The translations under genes were made by a program, and so were the position numbers. DNA of 19,866 nt from contig CANHXV010000015.1 in the NCBI GenBank assembly GCA_947464665.1, positions 1 to 19,866 on the forward strand, written 5' to 3'. The first letter of the stretch is position 1; each line of letters opens with the position of its first letter. This DNA is from Comamonadaceae bacterium. Its GTDB lineage: Bacteria; Pseudomonadota; Gammaproteobacteria; Burkholderiales; Burkholderiaceae_C. Positions 1 through 7,396 of the stretch are shown piece by piece. Under the pieces are notes generated by a model. It was not told the DNA's origin. It searched no databases and saw nothing but the letters and a program-made list of their open reading frames with translations.

Positions 1-1
1 A

Positions 2-265
2 AAATGCCCTTCCTGTGGTTCGCCTTCCTTCCATAAACAACTGACAGCCGCTGGTTTCCAGCTCAAGGGCTCGGGTTGGTACGCCACTGATTTCAAAGGT
101 GGGTCGTCCGGCACTTCTGCGCCTGCTACTGTAGACGCAGTCAGTGCAAGTCCTGCTGACGCTGGCGCTGCCAAGCCGTCAGATGCTGGCGGTGCTAAGC
201 CAGCCGGTGACTCAAGTACCCCGTCAGCGTCTGCTGCATGTGCCGCTTCATGCGCTTGCCACTGA
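2..265 (+). CDS. FmdB family zinc-ribbon protein, 3' part only
   Basis: The window opens inside this gene; the reading frame beginning at base 2 runs to TGA at 263–265. The first visible residues, KCPSCGSPSFHKQLTAAGFQ, hold the second CxxC pair of the FmdB/CxxC_CXXC_SSSS zinc ribbon, followed by LKGSGWYATDF, a strong family hallmark. The remainder is a low-complexity tail rich in Ala, Ser, Pro and Gly with a near-repeat (AAKPSDAG / GAKPAGD). It ends in a cysteine cluster, ACAASCACH, which could bind metal; that is an inference. The function of these small proteins is poorly known; they are usually called putative regulatory proteins. The DUF502 gene starts 10 bases downstream, so the two are probably cotranscribed with aspS. 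The N-terminus and first CxxC lie outside the window. Confidence 0.9.
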   Translation, partial: KCPSCGSPSFHKQLTAAGFQLKGSGWYATDFKGGSSGTSAPATVDAVSASPADAGAAKPSDAGGAKPAGDSSTPSASAACAASCACH

Positions 266-275
266 GGCTCCCAAA

Positions 276-941
276 ATGAATTTGAAAATTCGCCATTACT
301 TGTTGACTGGCCTTCTGGTGTGGTTGCCCATGGGCGTGACGGTGTGGCTGCTAACCTGGTTGGTAGGCACCATGGATGGCATTTTCTTGGCCGTTTTAGG
401 CGCCCTCGATGCTGTGATTCCCGGTATGCACAGCGTGGCGGAGTCATTGCGACACATGCCGGGCCTGGGGGTCATCTTGGTTGCCTTGGTCATCTACTTC
501 ACGGGTTTGTTTGTGACCAATATTTTTGGTCAGTGGTGGCTTCGCCAGTGGTCCAAAGTCATTACCCGAATTCCGGTGGTCAACAGCATCTACTCCAGCG
601 TGAAGCAAGTGGCAGACACTTTGTTTTCTGGCAGTGGCAATGCTTTTTCTAAAGCTCTCTTGGTTCAATATCCGCACCAAGGTTCTTGGACCATTGCATT
701 TTTAACGGGCGCGCCCAGTGGTCAGGTCGCTCGCCACTTACCCAGCGATTGCGTCAGTGTGTATGTGCCCACAACGCCCAATCCAACCTCTGGTTTCTTT
801 CTCATCATGCCCAAAGCCAATGTGGTGGAGTTGGACATGAGCGTGGACGACGCTCTCAAGTACATCATCTCCATGGGCGTGGTTGTGCCTGGCGGCCCCG
901 ATGCCTTGCCTGTTAAAGCAGCAAGCGCCCCATCCGTTTGA
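276..941 (+). CDS. DUF502 family membrane protein
   Basis: A 221-residue protein of the DUF502 family, a conserved bacterial membrane protein of unknown function. Two hydrophobic segments are visible, at about residues 9–33 (GLLVWLPMGVTVWLLTWLVG) and 65–85 (GVILVALVIYFTGLFVTNIFG). They are followed by the family signature RIPVVNSIYSSVKQV and a soluble domain containing VYVPTTPNPTSGFF, also typical of the family. I chose the ATG at 276 because GAGG at 264–267 lies 8 bases upstream and because the family begins with a short basic stretch (MNLKIRHY). The frame stays open upstream to 144, but that part overlaps the FmdB gene and does not look like protein of this family. It sits between the FmdB gene and aspS, a common order in Burkholderiales. 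Confidence 0.92.
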   Translation: MNLKIRHYLLTGLLVWLPMGVTVWLLTWLVGTMDGIFLAVLGALDAVIPGMHSVAESLRHMPGLGVILVALVIYFTGLFVTNIFGQWWLRQWSKVITRIPVVNSIYSSVKQVADTLFSGSGNAFSKALLVQYPHQGSWTIAFLTGAPSGQVARHLPSDCVSVYVPTTPNPTSGFFLIMPKANVVELDMSVDDALKYIISMGVVVPGGPDALPVKAASAPSV

Positions 942-986
942 ATTGGCTGAATGCCAACTGAATTTTCATTTGAAAGAACTTCCCCC

Positions 987-2786
987 ATGTCAATGCGTTC
1001 ACACTACTGCGGTCTAGTCACCGAAGCCCTGATGGGCCAAACCGTCAGCTTGTGCGGCTGGGTCAATCGTCGGCGTGACCATGGTGGCGTGATCTTCGTT
1101 GACGTTCGTGATCGCGAAGGCTATGTCCAAGTGGTGTGTGACCCCGATCGCGCCGACATGTTCAAAACTGCTGAAGGCCTGCGCAACGAGTTTTGCATTC
1201 AGATCAAAGGTTTGGTCCGTGCTCGTCCTGAAGGCACCACCAACGACAGCCTCAAAAGCGGCAAGATTGAAATTTTGTGCCACGAACTCACGGTGCTCAA
1301 CCCGTCAGTCACACCGCCTTTCTTGCTCGACGACGACAACCTGTCAGAGACCACACGCCTGACACACCGTGTTCTAGATTTGCGCCGTCCTTACATGCAA
1401 AACAACCTCATGCTGCGCTACAAAGTGGCCATGGAAGTTCGCAAGTTCTTGGACGAAAACGGGTTCATTGACATTGAAACGCCCATGCTGACCAAGAGCA
1501 CGCCAGAGGGTGCGCGCGATTATTTGGTGCCCAGTCGTGTGCACGATGGTCATTTCTTTGCGCTGCCCCAATCGCCCCAGTTGTTCAAGCAATTGCTTAT
1601 GGTGGCTGGCTACGACCGCTACTATCAAATCACCAAGTGCTTCCGCGACGAGGACTTGCGTGCCGATCGTCAGCCCGAATTCACGCAGATTGATATTGAA
1701 ACGTCGTTCTTGGGCGAACAAGAAATTCGCGATATGTTCCAAGGCATGATCAGCAGCGTGTTCCAAAAAGTCTTGAACATCGACTTGGGTTCATTCCCCG
1801 TCATGGCGTACTCAGAAGCCATGCACCGCTTCGGTTCTGACAAGCCCGATTTGCGCGTGAAGTTGGAGTTCACTGAACTGACAGACATCATGGGCGATGT
1901 GGACTTCAAAGTGTTCAGCACACCTGCCACCACTCCCGGTGGCCGCGTGGTGGCATTGCGCGTGCCTGGTGGTTCCGAAATCAGCCGCGGCGAGATCGAT
2001 GGTTACACAGAGTTCGTCAAGATTTATGGCGCCAAAGGCTTGGCCTGGATCAAGGTCAACGAAGTGGCCAAAGGGCGCGACGGTTTGCAAAGCCCCATCG
2101 TGAAGAACTTGCACGATGCTGCCATTGCTGAAATTCTAAAACGCACGAACGCGCAAGACGGCGACATCTTGTTCTTTGGTGCTGACAAAGCCAAAGTGGT
2201 GAACGATGGCATTGGCGCTTTGCGCCTCAAAATTGGCCACAGCGAATTTGCCAAAAAATCAGGTTTGTTTGAAAACCGCTGGGCACCGATGTGGATCGTC
2301 GATTTCCCCATGTTCGAGTACGACGAAGAATCCCAGCGCTACACCGCTGTTCACCACCCCTTCACGGCCCCCAAAGATGGCCACGAAGATTGGATGGTCA
2401 CAGCACCCGAGAAGTGCATTGCCAAAGGCTATGACATGGTCTTGAATGGTTGGGAAATTGGTGGTGGATCTGTGCGTATTCACCGTGCAGACGTGCAGCA
2501 AAAAGTATTTGATGCTTTGAAAATCACCCCCGAAGAAGCGCAACTCAAATTTGGTTTCTTGCTTGATGCTTTGCAATATGGTGCACCACCGCACGGTGGT
2601 TTGGCCTTTGGCCTAGACCGGATCATCACCTTGATGACGGGTGCAGAATCTATTCGCGACGTGATTGCTTTCCCCAAAACGCAACGTGCTCAGTGCTTGC
2701 TCACACAAGCGCCAAGCCCCGTAGACGAGAAACAATTGCGCGAATTGCACATTCGGGTACGCAACCCTGATGCGGTGAAGGCCTAA
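987..2786 (+). CDS. aspS: Aspartyl-tRNA synthetase (probably non-discriminating)
   Basis: A full-length bacterial-type class II AspRS of 599 residues that charges tRNA with aspartate. The N-terminal anticodon-binding OB fold starts MSMRSHYCG. The catalytic core shows motif 2 (CFRDEDLRADRQPEFTQID), the family stretch STPEGARDYLVPSR, the bacterial GAD insertion domain, and motif 3 (GLAFGLDRI) near the end. In the anticodon domain, RRRDHGG carries His32 where E. coli has Leu, and RPEGTTN carries Gly83 where E. coli has Lys. These two residues mark non-discriminating enzymes such as that of Pseudomonas aeruginosa, which also charge tRNA-Asn for later amidation by GatCAB. That role here is inferred. 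The ATG at 987 fits the family N-terminus; an in-frame ATG at 951 would add 12 unlikely residues. A terminator follows directly. Confidence 0.97.
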   Translation: MSMRSHYCGLVTEALMGQTVSLCGWVNRRRDHGGVIFVDVRDREGYVQVVCDPDRADMFKTAEGLRNEFCIQIKGLVRARPEGTTNDSLKSGKIEILCHELTVLNPSVTPPFLLDDDNLSETTRLTHRVLDLRRPYMQNNLMLRYKVAMEVRKFLDENGFIDIETPMLTKSTPEGARDYLVPSRVHDGHFFALPQSPQLFKQLLMVAGYDRYYQITKCFRDEDLRADRQPEFTQIDIETSFLGEQEIRDMFQGMISSVFQKVLNIDLGSFPVMAYSEAMHRFGSDKPDLRVKLEFTELTDIMGDVDFKVFSTPATTPGGRVVALRVPGGSEISRGEIDGYTEFVKIYGAKGLAWIKVNEVAKGRDGLQSPIVKNLHDAAIAEILKRTNAQDGDILFFGADKAKVVNDGIGALRLKIGHSEFAKKSGLFENRWAPMWIVDFPMFEYDEESQRYTAVHHPFTAPKDGHEDWMVTAPEKCIAKGYDMVLNGWEIGGGSVRIHRADVQQKVFDALKITPEEAQLKFGFLLDALQYGAPPHGGLAFGLDRIITLMTGAESIRDVIAFPKTQRAQCLLTQAPSPVDEKQLRELHIRVRNPDAVKA

Positions 2787-2792
2787 GTCAAC

Positions 2793-2816
2793 AAAAAGCC
2801 GCTTCAGCGGCTTTTT
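2793..2816. terminator. Two-way intrinsic terminator between aspS and methyltransferase gene
   Basis: A perfect 10-base-pair inverted repeat, AAAAAGCCGC at 2793–2802 and GCGGCTTTTT at 2807–2816, encloses a TTCA loop. The GC-rich stem ends in a T run when read on either strand. It lies just after the aspS stop and 5 bases from the stop of the convergent methyltransferase gene, so it can end both transcripts. Confidence 0.93.
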
Positions 2817-2821
2817 CCATT

Positions 2822-3979
2822 TCAGGCCGCACCCAAGCGCCACAAAGAAGTGAGTTCTGCAGCCCTTGCTGCATGCAGCGGGTCAGTTTCGTCTTGAACT
2901 TTTTTGTGCGCTGCTTTGGTGTCGGTTTTGCTGATGACTTTCAAGCCACCGGCAGCAATCCATTCTTCCAACTCTGCGCGAGTGCGCAGCCCCAAGTGTT
3001 CTGCCAAGTCTGACAAGATCAACCAGCCTTCACCCTTGGGCGATAGGTGAGCGGCCAAGCCAGCTAGGAAGCCTTTGAGCATGCCACTGTTCTCATCGTA
3101 GATGGCCCGCTCGATGGGCGCGCTGGCGCGAGCAGGCAGCCAGGGTGGGTTGCACACAATCAAGGGTGCCTTGCCTTGTGGAAAGAGATCAGTCTGCGTC
3201 AATTCGACTTTGCTGTCGAGGCCGAGTCGCTGAATATTTTCTTTGGCACATGCCAAGGCGCGTGGATCAAGGTCGGTAGCCACAACGCGTTTCACACCGC
3301 GCTTGACCAACACAGCAGACAACACGCCTGTCCCCACACCAATGTCAAAGGCCAGTTCTAAACTGGGTAATGGTGCATCAGCAACCAGTTGGATGTATTC
3401 GCCTCGCGCGGGTGAGAATACGCCGTAACTGGGATGGATTCGGTTGTTGGGGGCGCTTCCTAAGGCGGCAATTTCCATGCCCTTTTGGTGCCACTCATGG
3501 GCCCCTACCAAGCCTAGCAATTCGCGCAGAGAGGCGACGCAGCCCCTTGTGCCAGCAGGCCCCCAAGCCTCTTGCATGGCACCGCGCCAATCGGGCGCCC
3601 GCCGAAGGCTGATCTGTCTGTCAGGATTGACTTGAATCAAGACCATGCTCAGTGTGCGTGCACGTTGTGATTGAGCCTGCCGGTGCAGGTGAAAATTTTC
3701 TTCTGGAGAATACACAAGTTCAGTGTGTGTTTTGGATGCCCGCCGTATTTTTTTCGGCGCATCGCAGCGCCTTGCCAAAGCTTGTAACAGCAGCCTGGCA
3801 TTTTGAAAATCACCCCGCCAAAGCATGCCAGTGCCCGCACATGCCAAACGGTAGGCGCTGTCAGCACTCAGGGTGTCGTCTGCTAAAACAACCCGTTTGG
3901 GGGCCGCGGCACCTCGCTCGCTGCGCCATTCGTCCTCACAGAGGTGGCCATTTTCTTGCCATGCGATGGTCGTCGGCAT
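2822..3979 (-). CDS. Class I SAM-dependent methyltransferase, target unknown
   Basis: A 385-residue protein from the chosen start. The C-terminal half is a methyltransferase small-domain Rossmann fold: the SAM-binding loop DIGVGTG is at about residues 212–218, an acidic residue after strand 2 (ATDLDP) near 236, and the catalytic NPPW at about 277–280. NPPY/NPPW is the mark of enzymes that methylate nitrogen in RNA, DNA or glutamine (RsmC, RlmG and PrmC types), so one of these is likely, but the substrate is unclear. The N-terminal ~170 residues (WRSERGAAAPKRVVLADD, GMLWRGDFQNARLLLQALARR) form a separate domain I recognise only as common in related betaproteobacterial proteins. The frame is open to an ATG at 4090, with another at 4027; none of the three has a clear ribosome site. 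I prefer 3979 because conserved-looking protein begins there (MPTTIAWQENG). It is divergent from nudB. Confidence 0.85.
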   Translation of the reverse strand: MPTTIAWQENGHLCEDEWRSERGAAAPKRVVLADDTLSADSAYRLACAGTGMLWRGDFQNARLLLQALARRCDAPKKIRRASKTHTELVYSPEENFHLHRQAQSQRARTLSMVLIQVNPDRQISLRRAPDWRGAMQEAWGPAGTRGCVASLRELLGLVGAHEWHQKGMEIAALGSAPNNRIHPSYGVFSPARGEYIQLVADAPLPSLELAFDIGVGTGVLSAVLVKRGVKRVVATDLDPRALACAKENIQRLGLDSKVELTQTDLFPQGKAPLIVCNPPWLPARASAPIERAIYDENSGMLKGFLAGLAAHLSPKGEGWLILSDLAEHLGLRTRAELEEWIAAGGLKVISKTDTKAAHKKVQDETDPLHAARAAELTSLWRLGAA

Positions 3980-4088
3980 CACATTCAATGAAGCGTTATG
4001 AAGGTTTGGAGGGTCAATACTGAGCATGGCTTGATCATAGGTGCTTCTGGGACAATTCCAGCACGATTCCAAGAGAGAGGCAAAGTTC
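3980..4088. promoter_or_regulatory. Divergent intergenic region, methyltransferase / nudB
   Basis: About 110 bases separate the preferred starts of two divergent genes, so at least one promoter for each direction should lie here or within the first codons. I cannot pick out a convincing −35/−10 pair. TTGATC at 4031–4036 is a possible −35 for nudB, but the hexamer 17 bases on (AATTCC) is a poor −10. A purine-rich stretch, AGAGAGG, precedes the nudB ATG at 4089 and is its likely ribosome site. Confidence 0.35.
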
Positions 4089-4571
4089 ATGCAGAATGAA
4101 AGGGCGATGCAAATTTCTGCCTACAAAATTCCAGAATCGGTTTTGGTTGTGATTTACACAATCGAAGCCGATGTCCTGCTCATTCGCAGAGCCGATGCGG
4201 GCACTTGGCAGTCCGTCACGGGTAGCAAAGATTTTGAAGAAGAGTCTTGGCATCAGACCGCCTGCCGAGAGGTGTTCGAGGAAACCGGCTTGCTTGCCAC
4301 GCATGCTGAGCATGAATTGACGGATTGGGCGCTTGAGAATATTTACGAAATCTATCCTGCGTGGCGCCATCGCTATGCACCGCATGTGACGCACAACAAA
4401 GAACGCGTTTTTGGCTTGAAACTACCAAGGCCAATGCCCATTCAATTAAGCCCCTTAGAGCACACAGAGTACACATGGATGCCTTGGAAAAAGGCTGCTG
4501 ATACTTGTTTCTCGCCATCCAATGCAGAAGCCATCTTGATGTTGCCCCATTGGCTTGAAGGCTTGAAATGA
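4089..4571 (+). CDS. nudB: Dihydroneopterin triphosphate diphosphatase (Nudix)
   Basis: A 160-residue Nudix hydrolase that best matches NudB, which removes pyrophosphate from 7,8-dihydroneopterin triphosphate, the second step of folate synthesis. Family marks are ESVLVVIY near the start, GTWQSVTGS before the Nudix box, REVFEETGL within it (residues 60–68), and HRYAPHVTHNKE, very close to the E. coli HLRHRYAPGVTRNTE stretch. The Nudix box is one residue longer than the usual Gx5Ex7REUxEExGU between Gly45 and the REVxEE core; I believe this is normal for betaproteobacterial NudB. The ATG at 4089 follows AGAGAGG; ATG 4107 is a possible alternative. The stop overlaps the next start (ATGA), so the two genes are translationally coupled. 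folE, which makes its substrate, lies about 2 kb downstream on the same strand. Confidence 0.92.
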   Translation: MQNERAMQISAYKIPESVLVVIYTIEADVLLIRRADAGTWQSVTGSKDFEEESWHQTACREVFEETGLLATHAEHELTDWALENIYEIYPAWRHRYAPHVTHNKERVFGLKLPRPMPIQLSPLEHTEYTWMPWKKAADTCFSPSNAEAILMLPHWLEGLK

Positions 4572-5359
4572 AAACAGAAAAATCTGCTTTTTTAAAAGTA
4601 GCGACTTACAACATCCACAAAGGTGTGCAAGGGTTCGGGCCTGCACGCCGATTGGAAATTCACAATTTGGGTTTAGCCATTGAGCAGTTAGACGCGGACA
4701 TTGTGTGTTTGCAAGAGGTTCGGAAAGTTCATCGGCGCGAAGAAAAATACTTCAGGCATTGGCCTGAATTGCCGCAAGCAGAGTTTTTAGCGCCACCAGG
4801 CTATGTGGCTATTTATCAAACCAATGCTTTCACACGGCACGGTGAACACGGCAATGCCTTGCTATCGCGCTGGCCAGTCATGTCGCATCGCCATGTCGAC
4901 ATTTCAGATCATCGCTTTGAACAGCGAGGCTTGTTGCATGTTGAAATTCAAGTGGGAGAGTCGTGGACCCAGTCCCAAACGGCGCCTCAATCTGAAGGTC
5001 ATTTGCCACTGAATGTGCATGTGATTGTGGTGCATTTAGGCCTGATTCCCGCCAGCAGAGTACGCCAAATTGAGCAGTTGCATCACTACATCAAACGCGA
5101 AGTTCCCCTCAATTCGCCCTTGCTGGTAGCGGGTGATTTCAATGACTGGGGCACTCGCATTACCAAAATGATGGGGGCTCATCATTTGAATGAGTTCGAG
5201 GGTGCCAAATACCCCACGTACCCCTCAAGACTGCCAATCGCTCAACTCGACCATGTCTATGCCAAGGGTTTAATTCCTGTCGGTCAAATGGTGCCACACG
5301 GCAAAATTTGGCGCCGAATGTCGGATCATCTGCCATTGGTGGCGCAGTTTGATTTATGA
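4568..5359 (+). CDS. Endonuclease/exonuclease/phosphatase family protein, YbhP-like
   Basis: A 263-residue cytoplasmic protein of the EEP (DNase I-like) metal-dependent phosphodiesterase fold. Its motifs lie in the expected order: YNIHKG at 14–19, LQEV with metal-binding Glu50, HLG at 156–158, GDFND at 189–193 (Asp190 and Asn192 catalytic or metal ligands), and SDHLP at 252–256 with the catalytic His254. It has no signal peptide. Its start and stop both overlap the neighbouring genes (ATGA at each junction), so nudB, this gene and clsB are translationally coupled. In E. coli the homologue ybhP also lies beside clsB (ybhO), which supports orthology and hints at a role linked to phospholipids. 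The true substrate is unknown. Confidence 0.92.
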   Translation: MKTEKSAFLKVATYNIHKGVQGFGPARRLEIHNLGLAIEQLDADIVCLQEVRKVHRREEKYFRHWPELPQAEFLAPPGYVAIYQTNAFTRHGEHGNALLSRWPVMSHRHVDISDHRFEQRGLLHVEIQVGESWTQSQTAPQSEGHLPLNVHVIVVHLGLIPASRVRQIEQLHHYIKREVPLNSPLLVAGDFNDWGTRITKMMGAHHLNEFEGAKYPTYPSRLPIAQLDHVYAKGLIPVGQMVPHGKIWRRMSDHLPLVAQFDL

Positions 5360-6585
5360 AAAGCCAGACTGTTCTGCGCGATGGTCACCAAATTAAGCTG
5401 CTCAGAGGGGGTGCGGAGTTTTTTCCAGAATTGATGCGTGCCTTAGAAGCGGCTCGTTCACACGTTCAACTAGAAACCTATATCTTTGACTTTCATGGCG
5501 ATGGCGCCCAAGTGGCCGCAGCGCTAGAGAGGGCGGGCCGCAGAGGTGTGCGTGTGTGGGTGGTGGTTGATGGTGTGGGCACGCCCAAACTCAGCCAAGA
5601 CTGGCGCGTGCGCTTTGACCAAGCGGGCGTAGAGTGGCGTGTTTATTCCCCCTTGGGCGCACTGGGGCTTCTCATTCCCAGTCGGTGGCGCAGATTGCAC
5701 CGCAAGCTGTGTGTGATTGATGGCCATTTGGCTTTTTGCGGTGGCATCAACATTTTGGATGATTTGTACGATCCAAAATACGGCGCCTTAAAATCACCGC
5801 GTTTAGATTACGCGGTCTGCGTAAAAGGTGCTTTGGTGCAACAAGTGCAAGAGGCTGCAACGCAATTGTGGTGGCGCATGCAAGCCGTGCGCAATGTCAG
5901 GCAGCAAAATTTTCCAGAGGCTTACAGTGCCTTCAAGGCCGCAGGCTTGCACTTGCCATGGATTCACGATGCACAGCATGCCCACGGCGACACTTGGGTT
6001 GCACGTGCGGGTTTGCTTTTGCGTGACAACTTGCTCAATCGGGGACAAATTGAAAAAGCTTATCGGCGTGCCATTGGTTTAGCGCGCCACGAGATCGTGA
6101 TAGCAAACGCTTATTTTTTGCCTGGTCGGAAATTGCGGCAAGCACTGATTCATGCCGCTCAACGAGGTGTTTGTGTGAAGTTGCTGTTACAAGGACGTTA
6201 CGAATACTTCATGCAGTACCATGCGGCACGGCCTGTGTACCGGCAACTCTTGCAAGCGGGAGTTGAAATTTACGAATACTCCGAAAGCTTTCTGCACGCC
6301 AAGGTGGCGGTGATCGATGCCAGCCATGAAAGACCATGGGCCACTGTTGGGTCATCCAACTTAGACCCATTCAGTTTGCTTTTAGCCAGGGAGGCCAATG
6401 TGGTGGTGGCCGATGCGTACTTTGCAAAACGCTTGAAGGACGGCCTAGAGCAGGCTATGACCGAAAAAAGTCAGCGAATCATGCCCCAAACGCTGCTTCA
6501 ACGCTCTCAATTCCAACGAGGCATGGATTGGGTTGCTTTTGGACTTATGCGTTTGGCAATTTGGCTGACCGGCAACCGATATTGA
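5356..6585 (+). CDS. clsB: Cardiolipin synthase B
   Basis: A 409-residue phospholipase D-superfamily enzyme, close in length to E. coli ClsB (413). Two HKD catalytic motifs are complete: His115, Lys117 and Asp122 in HRKLCVID, and His314, Lys316 and Asp321 in HAKVAVID, each followed by the Gly/Ser-Asn part of the motif (GGINILDD and GSSNLDP). It lacks the N-terminal membrane helices of ClsA, as expected for ClsB. The C-terminus has a hydrophobic stretch (WVAFGLMRLAIWLTG) that may dip into the membrane. It would join two phosphatidyl groups to make cardiolipin at the inner membrane. The start overlaps the stop of the YbhP-like gene. Confidence 0.94.
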   Translation: MKSQTVLRDGHQIKLLRGGAEFFPELMRALEAARSHVQLETYIFDFHGDGAQVAAALERAGRRGVRVWVVVDGVGTPKLSQDWRVRFDQAGVEWRVYSPLGALGLLIPSRWRRLHRKLCVIDGHLAFCGGINILDDLYDPKYGALKSPRLDYAVCVKGALVQQVQEAATQLWWRMQAVRNVRQQNFPEAYSAFKAAGLHLPWIHDAQHAHGDTWVARAGLLLRDNLLNRGQIEKAYRRAIGLARHEIVIANAYFLPGRKLRQALIHAAQRGVCVKLLLQGRYEYFMQYHAARPVYRQLLQAGVEIYEYSESFLHAKVAVIDASHERPWATVGSSNLDPFSLLLAREANVVVADAYFAKRLKDGLEQAMTEKSQRIMPQTLLQRSQFQRGMDWVAFGLMRLAIWLTGNRY

Positions 6586-6644
6586 TCAGGGGGCGAGCTG
6601 TTTGGGCGCATGTCCATACGCTGTAAAGTGGCTTCAATCGCTGG

Positions 6645-6649
6645 TAGGA
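6645..6649 (+). promoter_or_regulatory. Ribosome binding site favouring a TTG start for folE
   Basis: TAGGA at 6645–6649 lies 7 bases before TTG at 6657 but about 25 bases before the first in-frame ATG at 6675. No purine-rich site precedes either ATG (6675, 6681). The spacing therefore supports TTG, although homologue alignment could overrule this. Confidence 0.4.
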
Positions 6650-6656
6650 TCTGACT

Positions 6657-7394
6657 TTGACCTTTCTTCATCAGATGCTTATGAATGCTCCCGCCAACTT
6701 GCCCTCTGAGGACATTGGAACACCCGTCTCCGTGAAGATTCGCGAGCGTGTCTTGGCAGCCCGTAAACGCTTCAATGCCAACGACAACATCGCTGAATTT
6801 ATTCAGCCCGGTGAGTTGGAGCACTTGCTCGACGAAGTGGCTGAGAAAATGCAAACTGTTTTGGACAGTTTGGTGATCGATACTGAAAACGATCACAACA
6901 CCCAAGACACGGCTAGGCGAGTGGCCAAAATGTATTTGAAAGAAGTCTTCAAAGGCCGCTACACCGAAAGTCCCGAAGTCACAGAGTTTCCCAATGCTGA
7001 GCACCTGAATGAACTCATGATTGTGGGCCCTATTACCGTGCGCAGTGCTTGTAGCCACCACCTTTGCCCTGTCATTGGGCAAATCTGGATTGGTGTCTTG
7101 CCCAACGAGCACACCAACGTCATTGGCCTGTCGAAATATGCTCGATTGGCCGAATGGATCATGGGTCGCCCCCAAATACAAGAAGAAGCTGTGGTACAGC
7201 TGGCTGATTTGATTCAGCGCAAAACACAACCCGATGGCTTGGCAATCGTGATGGAAGCCAGTCATTTTTGTATGGGCTGGCGTGGCGTCAAAGACATGGA
7301 CAGCAAAATGATCAACTCGGTCATGCGCGGTGTTTTTTTGAAAGATGCGAACTTGCGCCGTGAGTTCTTGGCGTTAATTCCTAGAAAGGCCTGA
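6657..7394 (+). CDS. folE: GTP cyclohydrolase I (FolE)
   Basis: A homodecameric zinc enzyme that turns GTP into 7,8-dihydroneopterin triphosphate, the first step of folate synthesis. Family marks are DTARRVAKMY at about 85–93, the zinc ligands Cys132 and His135 in CSHHLCPV, the stretch VIGLSKYARLAEW (155–167), and the third zinc ligand Cys205 in HFCMGWRGV. It is 245 residues from the TTG start, or 239/237 from the ATGs at 6675/6681; the choice affects only the N-terminal tail. A gap of 71 bases after clsB could hold a promoter, but I see no strong one and no terminator. The BLUF gene begins two bases after the stop, and its ribosome site (AAAGG, 7384–7388) lies inside the last folE codons. 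Confidence 0.95.
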   Translation: MTFLHQMLMNAPANLPSEDIGTPVSVKIRERVLAARKRFNANDNIAEFIQPGELEHLLDEVAEKMQTVLDSLVIDTENDHNTQDTARRVAKMYLKEVFKGRYTESPEVTEFPNAEHLNELMIVGPITVRSACSHHLCPVIGQIWIGVLPNEHTNVIGLSKYARLAEWIMGRPQIQEEAVVQLADLIQRKTQPDGLAIVMEASHFCMGWRGVKDMDSKMINSVMRGVFLKDANLRREFLALIPRKA

Positions 7395-7396
7395 TC

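Noticed and set aside
943..957. Small hairpin TTGGC–TGAAT–GCCAA between DUF502 and aspS
   Set aside because: The stem is only 5 base pairs with no T run after it, so it is not a convincing terminator or regulator.
6507..7265. 252-codon open frame on the minus strand opposite clsB end and folE
   Set aside because: It lies antisense to strongly conserved folE codons and its protein has no recognisable domain; it is a shadow of the real gene.
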